Source of the DNA: Mesobacillus maritimus
GTDB lineage: Bacteria; Bacillota; Bacilli; Bacillales; Cytobacillaceae
Reading direction: 5' to 3'
Assembly (NCBI RefSeq): GCF_019749255.1
Contig: NZ_JACWFH010000031.1
Location: forward strand, 62,001-126,000
Length of the DNA stretch: 64,000 bases
Shown in pieces: positions 1 through 8,158 of this stretch. The notes under the pieces were generated by a model, which saw only the letters and a program-made list of their open reading frames with translations, was not told where the DNA came from and did no database searches. Position numbers and translations under genes: made by a program. Within the stretch, counting starts at the first letter, position 1. Each line of letters starts with the position of its first letter.

Positions 1-37
1 AACCGTTCCTTTAAGTTATGAAGGGACGGTTTTTTAT
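1..37 (+). terminator. Rho-independent terminator of a gene left of the window
   Basis: An imperfect inverted repeat (AACCGTTCCTT against AAGGGACGGTT) is followed directly by six T residues. It most likely ends a plus-strand gene that lies outside the window. Confidence 0.75.
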
Positions 38-39
38 TT

Positions 40-625
40 GGGGAGTTTTGTCCTTGGGGGTGTGCCTGAAAGGCAAAGTGGAGCAAGAAAGGTTGGTTTC
101 GTCCAGATGGTGGTGTGTCTCAAGGACAAAATGAATTGTAAAAAAGGAGAAATTGTCTATGATGGTGTGTCTCAAAGACAAAATGAATTGAAAGTAGGAG
201 AAATTGTCTATGATGGTGTGTCTCAAGGACAAAATGAAGTGAAAAAAGGAGAAATTGTCTATGACGGTGTGTCTTAAAGACAAAATGAAGTGAAAATGGA
301 GGAAATTGTCTATGATGGTGTATCTCAAGGATAAAATGAAGTGAAAGAGGGAGAAATTGTCTATGATGGTGTGTCTCAAGGACAAAATGAAGTGAAAAAA
401 GGAGAAATTGTCTATGATGTTGTGTCTCAAAGACAAAATGAATTGAAAGTAGGAGAAATTGTCTATGATGGTGTGTCTCAAAGACAAAATGAATTGAAAA
501 AAGGAGAAATTGTCTATAATGGTGTGTCTCAAAGACAAAATGAAGTGAAAAAGGGAAAGTGTTGTCCATGAAAAAGAGTCTCAAGGACAAAAAGAAGCTA
601 GAGAATAATAGTTTTGTCCTTGATA
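40..625. repeat. 51-bp tandem repeat array, about 11-12 copies
   Basis: The anchor AATTGTCTATGATGGTG recurs at 151, 202, 253, 304, 355, 406, 457 and 508, exactly every 51 bp. Degenerate copies extend the array left (near 49 and 100) and right (near 559 and 610). Units differ by a few substitutions and the edge units are the most diverged. The period is a multiple of three, so long ORFs stay open through it on both strands (17-residue peptide repeats). No ribosome-binding site precedes them, so I read them as artefacts. The array lies between a terminator and the 3' end of the convergent deoC. Confidence 0.92.
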
Positions 626-734
626 AACTTCCTGATAGGTTAACGCTAAAAGAAAAAACGCTTGGACCCACCCAAACGTCTTTTGTGAAAAAATTTATTA
701 TCTTTTGCAGTGACTTGCACTAATTGACTTACTA

Positions 735-1409
735 TTAATAAGCCGAATCAGAGATTTGTCCATTAACGATGGCAATTCCAGAGCTTGCCCCGATTCTAGT
801 AGCGCCAGCTTCAATCATGGATTGTGCATCTTCAAGACTTCTTACTCCCCCGGATGCTTTTACACCAATGGAAGGACCAACCACTTTTCTCATCAAAGCG
901 ATATCTTCTTTCGTTGCTCCGCCAGTTGAGAATCCAGTAGAAGTTTTTACGAAATCAGCGCCTGCTTGAACAGCGAGTTTGCAAGCAGTCTCCTTTTCTT
1001 CATCTGTTAAAAGGGATGTCTCGATGATAACCTTTGTCAAAGCTTTCCCTTTGGCTGCCTCAACGACTGCCTTGATATCCCTCTCAACTACTTCGAATTG
1101 CTTGCTTTTAAGGGCGCCGATATTGATGACCATATCGACTTCACCAGCACCATTTTCAATTGCATTTTTCGTTTCATATGCTTTTACATCAGAAGTGTTT
1201 GCACCAAGTGGGAAGCCGATAACCGTACAAACCTTTACTTCAGGAGTATCTTTTAAGATTTCTGCTGCAGTTTTCACCCAAGTAGGATTGACACATACTG
1301 AAGCAAATTTATGTTCTTTAGCTTCTTCAGCTAATTTAATAATTTCTGCCTCAGTTGCATTGGCTTTTAGTAGAGTGTGATCGATCATTTGTGCTAGTTG
1401 TGTTGTCAT
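735..1409 (-). CDS. deoC: Deoxyribose-phosphate aldolase
   Basis: Class I aldolase that cleaves 2-deoxyribose 5-phosphate to acetaldehyde and glyceraldehyde 3-phosphate in cytosolic deoxyribonucleoside catabolism. At 224 residues it has the short Bacillus-type length. The Schiff-base lysine lies in FVKTSTGF (Lys155), the relay lysine in GVKASGG (Lys184) and the conserved Asp in [10 protein letters not shown] (Asp92). The ATG follows AGGAGG at good spacing. In B. subtilis deoC is linked to nupC and pdp; here it stands alone, with no nucleoside transporter or phosphorylase beside it. Two DeoR-type half-sites flank its predicted promoter, suggesting deoxyribonucleoside induction. Confidence 0.96.
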   Translation of the reverse strand: MTTQLAQMIDHTLLKANATEAEIIKLAEEAKEHKFASVCVNPTWVKTAAEILKDTPEVKVCTVIGFPLGANTSDVKAYETKNAIENGAGEVDMVINIGALKSKQFEVVERDIKAVVEAAKGKALTKVIIETSLLTDEEKETACKLAVQAGADFVKTSTGFSTGGATKEDIALMRKVVGPSIGVKASGGVRSLEDAQSMIEAGATRIGASSGIAIVNGQISDSAY

Positions 1410-1477
1410 GTAGTGTTGTCCTCCTATTGATAAAAAAACTAAATCGTTTTTTTTAGATATTTATATCTACATTAAAT

Positions 1478-1522
1478 AATATACCAATTCCTTGAACAAA
1501 AGTAAATTTACATTTGAACAAA
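1478..1522 (-). promoter_or_regulatory. deoC promoter with two DeoR-type half-sites
   Basis: On the minus strand TTTACT (1501-1506) and TATATT (1478-1483) are 17 bp apart. On the plus strand TTGAACAAA occurs at 1492-1500, between -35 and -10, and again at 1514-1522, upstream of -35, 22 bp apart. B. subtilis DeoR binds a palindrome beginning ATTGAACAAAA plus a direct half-site inside the promoter. The arrangement here is similar, but both sites are half-sites. A deoR gene is not in the window. Confidence 0.6.
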
Positions 1523-1548
1523 TGTTAAACCCTATATTTATGTTAGAG

Positions 1549-2646
1549 TTATCTAATAATTTGCAACTCTTTTGGATACTTTGTTAATATTTCAATGCCT
1601 GATTTTGTCACCACAAGGTCATCTTCAATCCGGACTCCAGCCACCCCAGGTACATAAATTCCTGGCTCAACAGTGAATACAGCACCCTCCTCTAAAATTA
1701 AAGGATTGGTCTCGGTCAAAGATGGGTATTCATGAACGCTAATCCCTAAACCATGGCCAAGCCTATGGGGAAAATACTCACCGTAGCCAGCGGAGGAAAT
1801 GAGATTTCGCGCGGCCAAATCAACCTCTGAACAAGCTACACCAGGATGAATAGTCCTTATTGCTGCTAATTGTGCATTTAGGACCGTTTGGTAGATTTTT
1901 TCTTGTTCATCATTAATGTCATGATAAGCGACCGTTCTAGTTATATCAGAGCAATAGCCATCGACCACTACTCCTAAGTCAAAAAGAACCAAATCGCCTT
2001 TTTGAATTTTTGTTGTTCCTGGTGTCCCGTGCGGGGAAGCAGCATTTTTCCCGGTCAGGACCATGGTGGAAAAGGACATTTCTAGCACACCTTTTTTCTT
2101 TAGGGCATACTCGATAGCACCAAGAACGTCCATTTCCGTTTTTCCTTCTGCTATTTCTGCTACGCCAACCTCAATTGCATAGTCTGCAAGAGCGCAGGCC
2201 TCTCTTATTTTTTCGAGCTCGTGAGGGTCCTTTTTTAAGCGTAGTTGCCTTAATTTCTCCTCGGCAGAAATGAAATTGGCTTGATGAAACATTTCTATTA
2301 ATTTTTCATAACGCTCGACATTCATATGCTCTTTTTCAATTGCCGCTGTATGTACCGTTGAAACTCTTGATGTGATCGCATTTTCAACTAAGTCCCATGG
2401 ATTGTCGGTATCAGAATAACCGATTACCTCATATGACCACCCTGCGTTTTTAGCAGATTCCTTTTCCATACTTGGACAAATTAAGAAAGGTTCGGCGTCT
2501 TGGAAGATGGCGACACCGAGTAACCGCTCATGTGGGTCACTAAGGAAACCACTAAGGTAAAAAACATTATCTGTAGAAGTAAGGAAAGCGACTTCTGCTT
2601 CTTGTTCAGTCAACCAGCCTGATAACTTTTTGATTCGTTCTAACAT
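1549..2646 (-). CDS. M24 family Xaa-Pro dipeptidase / aminopeptidase-like metallopeptidase
   Basis: Probable cytosolic enzyme releasing residues next to proline. It has an N-terminal creatinase-like domain (about 1-130) and a C-terminal pita-bread catalytic domain (about 140-365). All five dinuclear-metal ligands are visible: Asp223 (LFDLG), Asp234 (YCSDITRT), His298 (HRLGHGLG), Glu327 (FTVEPGIY) and Glu341 (GVRIEDD). Length 365 fits B. subtilis YkvY/YqhT-type proteins, but I cannot tell dipeptidase from aminopeptidase by motif, so no symbol is given. The ATG is preceded by a GGAGGGA ribosome-binding site. It lies 139 bp upstream of deoC on the same strand. Confidence 0.88.
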   Translation of the reverse strand: MLERIKKLSGWLTEQEAEVAFLTSTDNVFYLSGFLSDPHERLLGVAIFQDAEPFLICPSMEKESAKNAGWSYEVIGYSDTDNPWDLVENAITSRVSTVHTAAIEKEHMNVERYEKLIEMFHQANFISAEEKLRQLRLKKDPHELEKIREACALADYAIEVGVAEIAEGKTEMDVLGAIEYALKKKGVLEMSFSTMVLTGKNAASPHGTPGTTKIQKGDLVLFDLGVVVDGYCSDITRTVAYHDINDEQEKIYQTVLNAQLAAIRTIHPGVACSEVDLAARNLISSAGYGEYFPHRLGHGLGISVHEYPSLTETNPLILEEGAVFTVEPGIYVPGVAGVRIEDDLVVTKSGIEILTKYPKELQIIR

Positions 2647-2911
2647 GTTAAGTATTCCCTCCTAATGATACTTTTATTATTGAAAAGCCTGTGTTAAGTT
2701 CGTGTTGATTTTATGAACAAGTCCTTTGTGAAGAAATCAACACTAAGTTTACCAATGCCTCTGACTTTATTAAGGGAGGCTCCAAATAGAGACTATCAAA
2801 CGAGAAGAGAAAAAGAAACTTTTAACGATGAAAATTGGGTATATAAGAAAAGGATTTATATAAGAATTGTAGAAGTAACTTACTTAGGAGAATGGGAAGG
2901 AGAGATGAAGT

Positions 2912-3592
2912 TTGAAATTATCGTATCACGGTCATTCTGTTGTAAAAGTTGAAACAGGTGGAAAGACAATTCTGTTTGATCCCTTTATTACCGGGAACGA
3001 GCTCACTGACCTTAAAGTGAGTGAAGTGAAAGTGGATGTCATCATTTTAACGCATGCTCATAATGATCACGTCGGGGATACAGTAGAACTCGCCAAAAAA
3101 AATAACGCCTTAGTCATTACCAATGCAGATTTGGCTACCTATCTCGGGTGGCAAGGTATTCGTACCCATGGAATGAATATTGGTGGGGCTTATGAATTTG
3201 ATTTTGGAAAAGTGAAAATGACTCAAGCCTTCCATGGCTCTGGTTATACAACTGCTGACCAACAAATCATTTATGGAGGTATGCCGGCAGGAGTATTATT
3301 ATTTGCTGAAGGAAAAACAGTTTACCATGCAGGTGATACTGGGTTGTTCTCAGATATGAAGTTAATTGGGGAGCTTCATCCGATTGACCTTGCCTTTTTG
3401 CCAATTGGAGATAATTTTACAATGGGACCTGAGGATGCGGCGATTGCTGCCGAATTCCTTCAAGCTAAACAGGTAGTACCCATCCATTTTAATACGTTCC
3501 CTCCAATTAAACAGGACCCACAAAAATTTATTGGGCTTCTAAAAGAACAAAAAGGTCGAGTACTTCAACCAGGAGAGGAAATTGAATTATAA
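2912..3592 (+). CDS. ytkL: Metallo-beta-lactamase-fold metal-dependent hydrolase, UPF0173 (YtkL)
   Basis: Predicted cytosolic metal-dependent hydrolase of unknown substrate. The metal-binding signature [10 protein letters not shown] is at residues 47-56 (His48, His50, Asp52, His53), with later ligands in [14 protein letters not shown] and VVPIHFNT. Length 226 is typical of the family. It starts at TTG, behind a GGAAGGAG ribosome-binding site; upstream in-frame ATGs would overlap that site. It has its own terminator. The YtkL assignment rests on family features and on the ytkL-ytoI-ytpI-nrnA neighbourhood known from B. subtilis. Confidence 0.9.
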   Translation: MKLSYHGHSVVKVETGGKTILFDPFITGNELTDLKVSEVKVDVIILTHAHNDHVGDTVELAKKNNALVITNADLATYLGWQGIRTHGMNIGGAYEFDFGKVKMTQAFHGSGYTTADQQIIYGGMPAGVLLFAEGKTVYHAGDTGLFSDMKLIGELHPIDLAFLPIGDNFTMGPEDAAIAAEFLQAKQVVPIHFNTFPPIKQDPQKFIGLLKEQKGRVLQPGEEIEL

Positions 3593-3598
3593 TAAGGG

Positions 3599-3633
3599 AC
3601 TGCTGCCTTCATTTATAGGTAGCAGTTTTTTTA
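3599..3633 (+). terminator. ytkL terminator
   Basis: ACTGCTGCCT pairs with AGGTAGCAGT across an eight-base loop and is followed by seven T residues. Confidence 0.9.
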
Positions 3634-3718
3634 TCTTTTCATATTCATAGGGGAAAGATTAATGTTTTAAATGTTTTCGCATAAACATAGAACAAGCTAT
3701 TAAATAGGGGGGAAGATA

Positions 3719-3961
3719 ATGAATAAAAACCGCTATCTACTATACTTGTTGCTATGTGGATTGATGCTTTACTATGCCTTACCACGAATCTCTTTTGAAT
3801 CGCTCGGACTCGAAAGTTTGTTTGCGGGAGCATGGTTGTTATTTGCGTTATTTGTTATTGCGGGAAATCTATCGGCTTTTCTTTATACACCTAAAAAACA
3901 AAAGGTGGCAAAGCTGGGAGTTGAGACTAAGCCTAGAAGAAGCCGTGGACTATCTAATTAA
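3719..3961 (+). CDS. Small membrane protein of unknown function, 80 residues
   Basis: I do not recognise this protein. It has two predicted membrane segments (about residues 6-22 and 34-54) and a short basic tail rich in Lys and Arg (from about 57). The ATG sits behind a strong AGGGGGGAAG ribosome-binding site, which supports expression. It lies alone between the ytkL terminator and the ytoI promoter. A second frame here encodes a 72-residue ORF without a comparable ribosome-binding site, which I discarded. The likely location is the cytoplasmic membrane. Confidence 0.75.
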   Translation: MNKNRYLLYLLLCGLMLYYALPRISFESLGLESLFAGAWLLFALFVIAGNLSAFLYTPKKQKVAKLGVETKPRRSRGLSN

Positions 3962-4005
3962 AATGAAAAGTTATGAAAAACAGCTTAGATAAGCCAAGTA
4001 TACAA

Positions 4006-4034
4006 TTGAATCAAGACTTTTTTCACTTTATAAT
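4006..4034 (+). promoter_or_regulatory. Sigma-A promoter of ytoI
   Basis: TTGAAT (4006-4011) and TATAAT (4029-4034) are separated by 17 bp, about 50 bp before the ytoI start. Confidence 0.75.
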
Positions 4035-4086
4035 AAAGTATGGAACTTATTTTCGTACGGTATTACTTTGATAAAGGGTGAAAGTC

Positions 4087-5406
4087 TTGGCAACTAAGCA
4101 TGAACAAATTTTACAATATATTGATGAACTCCCGATTGGAGAAAAAATTTCGGTCCGTCAGATCGCCAAGGCAATGAGTGTAAGTGAGGGAACTGCATAC
4201 AGGGCTATTAAGGATGCCGAGAATAAAGGCTATGTAAGTACAATTGAACGAGTCGGTACGATTAGGATTGAAAAGAAAAAGAAAGAAAATATTGAGAAAC
4301 TGACTTTTGCTGAAGTCGTTAATATTGTTGACGGTCAAGTACTAGGAGGTAGGGGAGGTCTACATAAGACCTTAAATAAATTTGTTATTGGTGCCATGAA
4401 ACTTGAAGCCATGATGAGATATACGGGTGCTGGCAACCTATTAATTGTCGGGAACCGTGATAAAGCCCATGAACAAGCGCTTAGAGCTGGCGCTGCTGTG
4501 TTAATAACGGGTGGCTTTGATACGGAAGATAGTGTTAAGAAGCTTGCCGATGAATTACAGCTACCGATTATATCTAGCAGTTATGACACGTTTACAGTGG
4601 CAACGATGATCAACAGAGCGATTTATGACCAGTTGATTAAAAAAGAAATCGTTTTAGTAGAAGATATTCTTACCCCAATTACAGAGACTGCCTATCTTAA
4701 GACCGATGATTCGGTGGCGGATTGGTATAGGTATAAAGAAGAGACTAGACACAGTCGCTTTCCTGTTGTTGACCGAAATATGAAGGTTCAGGGAATGATT
4801 ACATCTAAAGATATCATGGGGGATAATTTGGATGCCCCGATTGAAAAGGTTATGACGAGACAACCAATGACTGTTAGTGGAAAGACGAGTGTTGCTTCAT
4901 CTGCGCATATGATGGTGTGGGAAGGAATTGAGGTGCTTCCTGTTGTAGACGATTCAAATCGTCTCGTAGGGATAATCAGTAGGCAGGATGTACTGAAGGC
5001 ACTCCAAATGATTCAACGTCAACCGCAGGTAGGAGATACATTAGATGACGCTGTGACAAGTCAAATGATTGTAACTCGAGGAAAAACGAAAGATGAAGAT
5101 AGTTTCCGCTGCACTGTAACCCCGCAAATGACCAATCATATTGGAACCATTTCTTATGGGGTATTTACAACCTTAGTGTCTGAAGCAGCAAATCGTATTT
5201 TAAGAGGCTATAAAAAAGGCGACCTCGTTGTTGAAAACATGACCATTTATTTTTTAAAGCCAGTTCAAATTGATAGCGTCCTTGAGATTTATCCAAGAGT
5301 CCTTGAAGTAGGAAGAAAGTTTGGAAAAGTAGATGTAGAAGTATACAACGATGGAGTTCTTGTTGGCAAGGCCATGATGGTATGTCAGCTAATTGATAGA
5401 CAATAA
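4087..5406 (+). CDS. ytoI: HTH-DRTGG-CBS-hotdog protein YtoI
   Basis: Multidomain cytosolic sensor-like protein. In order it has an N-terminal winged-helix region (about 1-60; VRQIAKAMSVSEGTAYRAIK), a DRTGG domain (about 70-185), a CBS pair (about 190-310) that in other proteins binds adenine nucleotides, and a hotdog-fold thioesterase-like domain (about 325-439). I chose the TTG at 4087 because AGGGTGA lies five bases upstream and the product then begins MATKHEQIL like B. subtilis YtoI. A GTG at 4078 lies inside that ribosome-binding site. A role as a nucleotide-responsive regulator linked to acyl-CoA is inference; the function of YtoI is not established. Confidence 0.88.
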   Translation: MATKHEQILQYIDELPIGEKISVRQIAKAMSVSEGTAYRAIKDAENKGYVSTIERVGTIRIEKKKKENIEKLTFAEVVNIVDGQVLGGRGGLHKTLNKFVIGAMKLEAMMRYTGAGNLLIVGNRDKAHEQALRAGAAVLITGGFDTEDSVKKLADELQLPIISSSYDTFTVATMINRAIYDQLIKKEIVLVEDILTPITETAYLKTDDSVADWYRYKEETRHSRFPVVDRNMKVQGMITSKDIMGDNLDAPIEKVMTRQPMTVSGKTSVASSAHMMVWEGIEVLPVVDDSNRLVGIISRQDVLKALQMIQRQPQVGDTLDDAVTSQMIVTRGKTKDEDSFRCTVTPQMTNHIGTISYGVFTTLVSEAANRILRGYKKGDLVVENMTIYFLKPVQIDSVLEIYPRVLEVGRKFGKVDVEVYNDGVLVGKAMMVCQLIDRQ

Positions 5407-5525
5407 GAAAAGCGGAGGCGACTGCCCAGGGACGACAAGCATAAGACGCGCCCTTTAAGAAGGTGCTTTTTACCTTCTTACAGGGAGTGGCTTATGTCTC
5501 GAGTCCCTAGGAGCCGCAGCTAGAT
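5405..5525. repeat. Interspersed hairpin-forming element, full-length copy
   Basis: About 120 bp begins AAAAGCGGAGGCGACTG directly after the ytoI stop and ends GGAGCCGCAGCTAGAT. It folds into one long imperfect hairpin with nested pairs GGGAC/GTCCC, AGCATAAG/GGCTTATG, CCCT/AGGG and an apical AAGAAGGT/ACCTTCTT. The AGCGGAGGCG...GCAGCTAGA boundaries resemble interspersed repeats I know from other Bacillaceae genomes. No ORF is present. Confidence 0.7.
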
Positions 5526-5531
5526 AAAAAA

Positions 5532-5560
5532 GAAGCCAGACCATTGGTCGGCTTCTTTCA
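5532..5560. terminator. Bidirectional terminator between ytoI and ytpI
   Basis: GAAGCC-A-GACC pairs with GGTC-GGCTTC. An A-rich run precedes the stem and a short T run follows it, so it can serve both convergent genes. Confidence 0.75.
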
Positions 5561-5586
5561 CAATCAGCTTAGCAGAAATGCTTTTC

Positions 5587-5895
5587 TCATAAATGGCTAT
5601 TAGCTTCGTCTGCTTCTTGAATGGCAAAAGGAAGATAATGTTTATACCTCTTAAAACCTGAAACAGCATTTAAAGCACCCAGTAGAATAAATAAACCAGA
5701 AATGATATATGTTATAGTTGTTTGAAATAAAAATAATTGATTCATTCCGAACAAGGCTACGAAAAGTCCTAAAGCAATACTTGACTTAGTAGATAACCAT
5801 TTTCGCTCAATAGGTCGTGAACTTCGTACGTATTTAATTTTGTAGAATACATACATGGCAAAAGAGACAACAATCAAGAAAACTAGTAAAGGCAT
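5587..5895 (-). CDS. ytpI: YtpI-like membrane protein
   Basis: Small integral membrane protein of unknown function, 102 residues from the chosen ATG. Hydrophobic segments lie near residues 2-18, 38-57 and 61-80. The start at 5895 gives MPLLVFLIVV and is preceded by GGAGGAA six bases upstream. The longer reading starting MEEIS uses an ATG that overlaps this ribosome-binding site. Both the sequence and its place between ytoI and nrnA match B. subtilis ytpI, where it is likewise uncharacterised. Confidence 0.85.
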   Translation of the reverse strand: MPLLVFLIVVSFAMYVFYKIKYVRSSRPIERKWLSTKSSIALGLFVALFGMNQLFLFQTTITYIISGLFILLGALNAVSGFKRYKHYLPFAIQEADEANSHL

Positions 5896-6035
5896 AGATA
5901 TTTCCTCCATTATAAAATCTTCATTTTATTTTAACGTTATTTGTTCCAAATTACTATAATATCACTATTTCTTTTTATTTTTTAAATTCTATGATTAGAT
6001 TGAAGGTAATGAGAATACTTTTAAAGGAGAATAGG

Positions 6036-6968
6036 ATGAAAGAGCAAATATTGAGTGAAATCGAAAAATACGAGACCATTATTGTTCATCGACATGTTCG
6101 TCCGGATCCGGATGCATACGGATCACAAGGAGGACTTGTTGAAGTAATCAAAGAATCATTCCCGGAGAAGAAGGTTTATGCCGTAGGAAAAGAAGAACAG
6201 TCCCTCCATTATATGAAGAGGCTCGATACGATTTCTGACGAAGTCTATCAAGGTGCCCTTGTTATCGTTTGCGACACAGCTAACCAAGAACGGATTTGCG
6301 ATAAACGATACAATTTTGGCGATAAATTAATTAAAATTGACCATCATCCAAACGAAGATCCATATGGTGATCTTGTTTGGGTAGACACAAGTGCAAGCTC
6401 GACTAGCGAAATGATTTATGAGTTTTATTTAGCATTTAAAGGTCGTGGTCTGAAATTATCTGATGAAGCGGCACGATTACTCTTTGCCGGAATTGTTGGG
6501 GATACTGGAAGATTCATATATCCAAGTACAACTGATAAAACTTTTGCTTATGCGGGAGAATTAATCCATTATAACTTTTCGCGAACAGAACTGTTTGACC
6601 AAATGTATGAGCTCGATACCAATGTGGTGAAACTGAAGGGCTATGTGCTGCAAAACTTTGAAGTCCTAGCTAACGGAGCTGCTTCTGTTACATTGAATAA
6701 AGAGCTTTTACAAGAATTTCGTGTCAAGCCAGCAGATGCGTCGCTGTTAGTTAGCGAACTAGGGTCGGTAAAAGGAATTAAGGCATGGGTATTCTTTATT
6801 GAGGAAGACGATCAGATTCGAGTAAGATTACGCTCTAAGGGGCCTATCATAAATGTACTTGCCCGCAAATATCGTGGAGGCGGTCATCCACTTGCCTCAG
6901 GTGCTTCCATTTACTCATGGAACGAAGCTAAAAACGTAGTTAATGATTTAATTGAGCTATGTAAATAA
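6036..6968 (+). CDS. nrnA: Bifunctional oligoribonuclease / PAP phosphatase NrnA
   Basis: DHH-DHHA1 phosphoesterase. In B. subtilis NrnA degrades nanoRNA and dephosphorylates 3'-phosphoadenosine 5'-phosphate in the cytosol. Motif I is HRHVRPDPDAYGSQ (Asp24, Asp26), the DHH motif is at 102-104 (KIDHHPNE), and the C-terminal DHHA1 domain ends in the glycine-rich GGGHPLASGA. The product has 310 residues (313 in B. subtilis). The start at 6036 has AAAGGAGA five bases upstream; the longer ORF to 5991 has no ribosome-binding site. Confidence 0.96.
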   Translation: MKEQILSEIEKYETIIVHRHVRPDPDAYGSQGGLVEVIKESFPEKKVYAVGKEEQSLHYMKRLDTISDEVYQGALVIVCDTANQERICDKRYNFGDKLIKIDHHPNEDPYGDLVWVDTSASSTSEMIYEFYLAFKGRGLKLSDEAARLLFAGIVGDTGRFIYPSTTDKTFAYAGELIHYNFSRTELFDQMYELDTNVVKLKGYVLQNFEVLANGAASVTLNKELLQEFRVKPADASLLVSELGSVKGIKAWVFFIEEDDQIRVRLRSKGPIINVLARKYRGGGHPLASGASIYSWNEAKNVVNDLIELCK

Positions 6969-7016
6969 AAAAAGCGGGAGCCTCCTGTTCAACGGTGCAG
7001 GGTCTGGTGCTAGACA
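6966..7016. repeat. Probable internally deleted copy of the 5405 element
   Basis: Directly after the nrnA stop the sequence AAAAAGCGGGAGCC leads, about 30 bp later, into GGTCTGGTGCTAGACAAT. These resemble the left (AAAAGCGGAGGC) and right (GGAGCCGCAGCTAGAT) ends of the 120-bp element at 5405, and like that copy it abuts a stop codon. The match is imperfect. Confidence 0.4.
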
Positions 7017-7054
7017 ATATTCTAAGTCAAAACTTATATATTTTCTCTTCTAAT

Positions 7055-7087
7055 AAAAAAAGGAAGGCCCTGTATTCGAGGGCCTTC
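7055..7087 (-). terminator. ytrHI terminator
   Basis: GAAGGCCCT pairs with AGGGCCTTC around a seven-base loop. On the minus strand seven T residues follow, so it ends ytrHI. The stem touches the ytrI stop codon. There is no T run on the plus side. Confidence 0.85.
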
Positions 7088-7590
7088 TATTCGTCTAATT
7101 GTAGTTGGAGCTGGAGGTTGACGGTGGTATAGACAAATGTTGAAGTGGTCTTGAGCCGATAGCGTTTGCCGTTAAGACGAATCACTTTGTTTTTAATAAT
7201 CTTTGAAATTAAATCTCTGCTTTTATAGACGAATTCTAAGTCCTTGGCTAAGAAATAATTAAGATCTTCCTTGATATCCTCCTCGGCCTGGTAAACTGCG
7301 AGGGAATCAAGGTCATATTTTTCGCCGTTTGTAATCTTAACTTTTATATCTTGAATTGTCAGCTGTTTAAGATTTTTCTCGTTAAGCGCTTTATAATCCT
7401 CTTGCCAAATTTTAACATTGTTCTTTTCTGTCTCAAGATCACTTTTTAGTTTATTTATCTGTGCTGACTTATCCTCTAAAATGACCCCATTCATATATAG
7501 AAAAATACACCAGCTTAAACAGGCACCAATGGCCATCCCTGAGAAAAAACGTTGCCAGGAGGGTTTTCGATAATAGGGTGGGATTCGCAT
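7087..7590 (-). CDS. ytrI: Sporulation membrane protein YtrI
   Basis: Bitopic membrane protein of the sigma-E regulon, needed for efficient sporulation in B. subtilis. The N-terminus MRIPPYYRKPSWQRFF is family-like. One membrane segment (about 16-36) is followed by a coiled-coil stretch (about 42-75) and a C-terminal domain expected on the far side of the membrane. The ATG is one base after the ytrH stop, so the pair is co-transcribed and probably translationally coupled. Length 167 is typical. Confidence 0.88.
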   Translation of the reverse strand: MRIPPYYRKPSWQRFFSGMAIGACLSWCIFLYMNGVILEDKSAQINKLKSDLETEKNNVKIWQEDYKALNEKNLKQLTIQDIKVKITNGEKYDLDSLAVYQAEEDIKEDLNYFLAKDLEFVYKSRDLISKIIKNKVIRLNGKRYRLKTTSTFVYTTVNLQLQLQLDE

Positions 7591-7591
7591 G

Positions 7592-7921
7592 TTAAATATG
7601 CTCCAATGTTAACCATTTAATTATCGTTGCCCCAGTCTGAGCTCCTCCCATTGCCGATAGAATTAGTAAAAATTGCTTGAATATATCTTTGGTCTCGCCA
7701 TCCATTAAGCCCCGCTCAAAGCTATATACGGTGTCAAAGGTACCCCCAATTGCCGCTATGATTGCCCAAATCCTAATTAATTCTGAAATCCGAGAAACCT
7801 GAGTGAGCAAGGGTTGTCCTGTTAAGAAAGAAGCAAGTCCTCCTATCAGTGATCCACCAAGGAGAACACCGAGTGCAATGAAGTAACTCTCAAATAAGTG
7901 TGAAATAAATGGTTGATTCAT
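7592..7921 (-). CDS. ytrH: Sporulation membrane protein YtrH
   Basis: Small polytopic membrane protein of 109 residues, first gene of the mother-cell ytrHI operon. Two to three hydrophobic segments lie at about 8-28, 45-60 and 80-98. I chose the ATG at 7921 (MNQPFISHLF) because AAAGGGG lies upstream and the length then matches B. subtilis YtrH. The open frame continues 44 codons upstream but runs into the predicted sigma-E promoter region. Confidence 0.88.
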   Translation of the reverse strand: MNQPFISHLFESYFIALGVLLGGSLIGGLASFLTGQPLLTQVSRISELIRIWAIIAAIGGTFDTVYSFERGLMDGETKDIFKQFLLILSAMGGAQTGATIIKWLTLEHI

Positions 7922-7957
7922 ATAATAGACCCCTTTGGGAAGTAATCTCTTCATTAA

Positions 7958-7985
7958 ATCGTATGGACAAACTTGGCCAAATATG
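7958..7985 (-). promoter_or_regulatory. Sigma-E type promoter of ytrHI
   Basis: On the minus strand CATATT (7980-7985) and CATACGAT (7958-7965) are separated by 14 bp, a close match to the mother-cell sigma-E pattern (-35 KMATATT, -10 CATACNNT). It is placed correctly for ytrH. Confidence 0.72.
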
Positions 7986-8158
7986 ATGGCTCTTTTTCTT
8001 AAATAGGTACTTTTGAGATAAAATGCGAAGAAATTGTTATGTTTCTCAGTCAAATAACATTAAGATTAAACTCAGTAGTGAAAAAAGGAGAACATATTTT
8101 CTTTTTTTTACGCAAGCCATATAATATAAGAAGATAAACCTTTAAGGAGGTGATTCCG

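Noticed and set aside
11-538. Minus-strand 175-codon ORF with 17-residue repeats (and a 183-codon one in another frame)
   Set aside because: Created by the 51-bp repeat period. No ribosome-binding site, several frames open at once and no family resemblance.
38-571. Plus-strand repeat ORFs in the same array
   Set aside because: Same artefact; stop codons break the frame between units and no start signal is present.
690-735. Terminator for deoC (AGTG-CAAGT-CACT)
   Set aside because: Only four pairs and no T run on the minus strand.
735-1409. Plus-strand ORFs of 66 and 133 codons opposite deoC
   Set aside because: Shadows of the deoC reading frame with no start signals.
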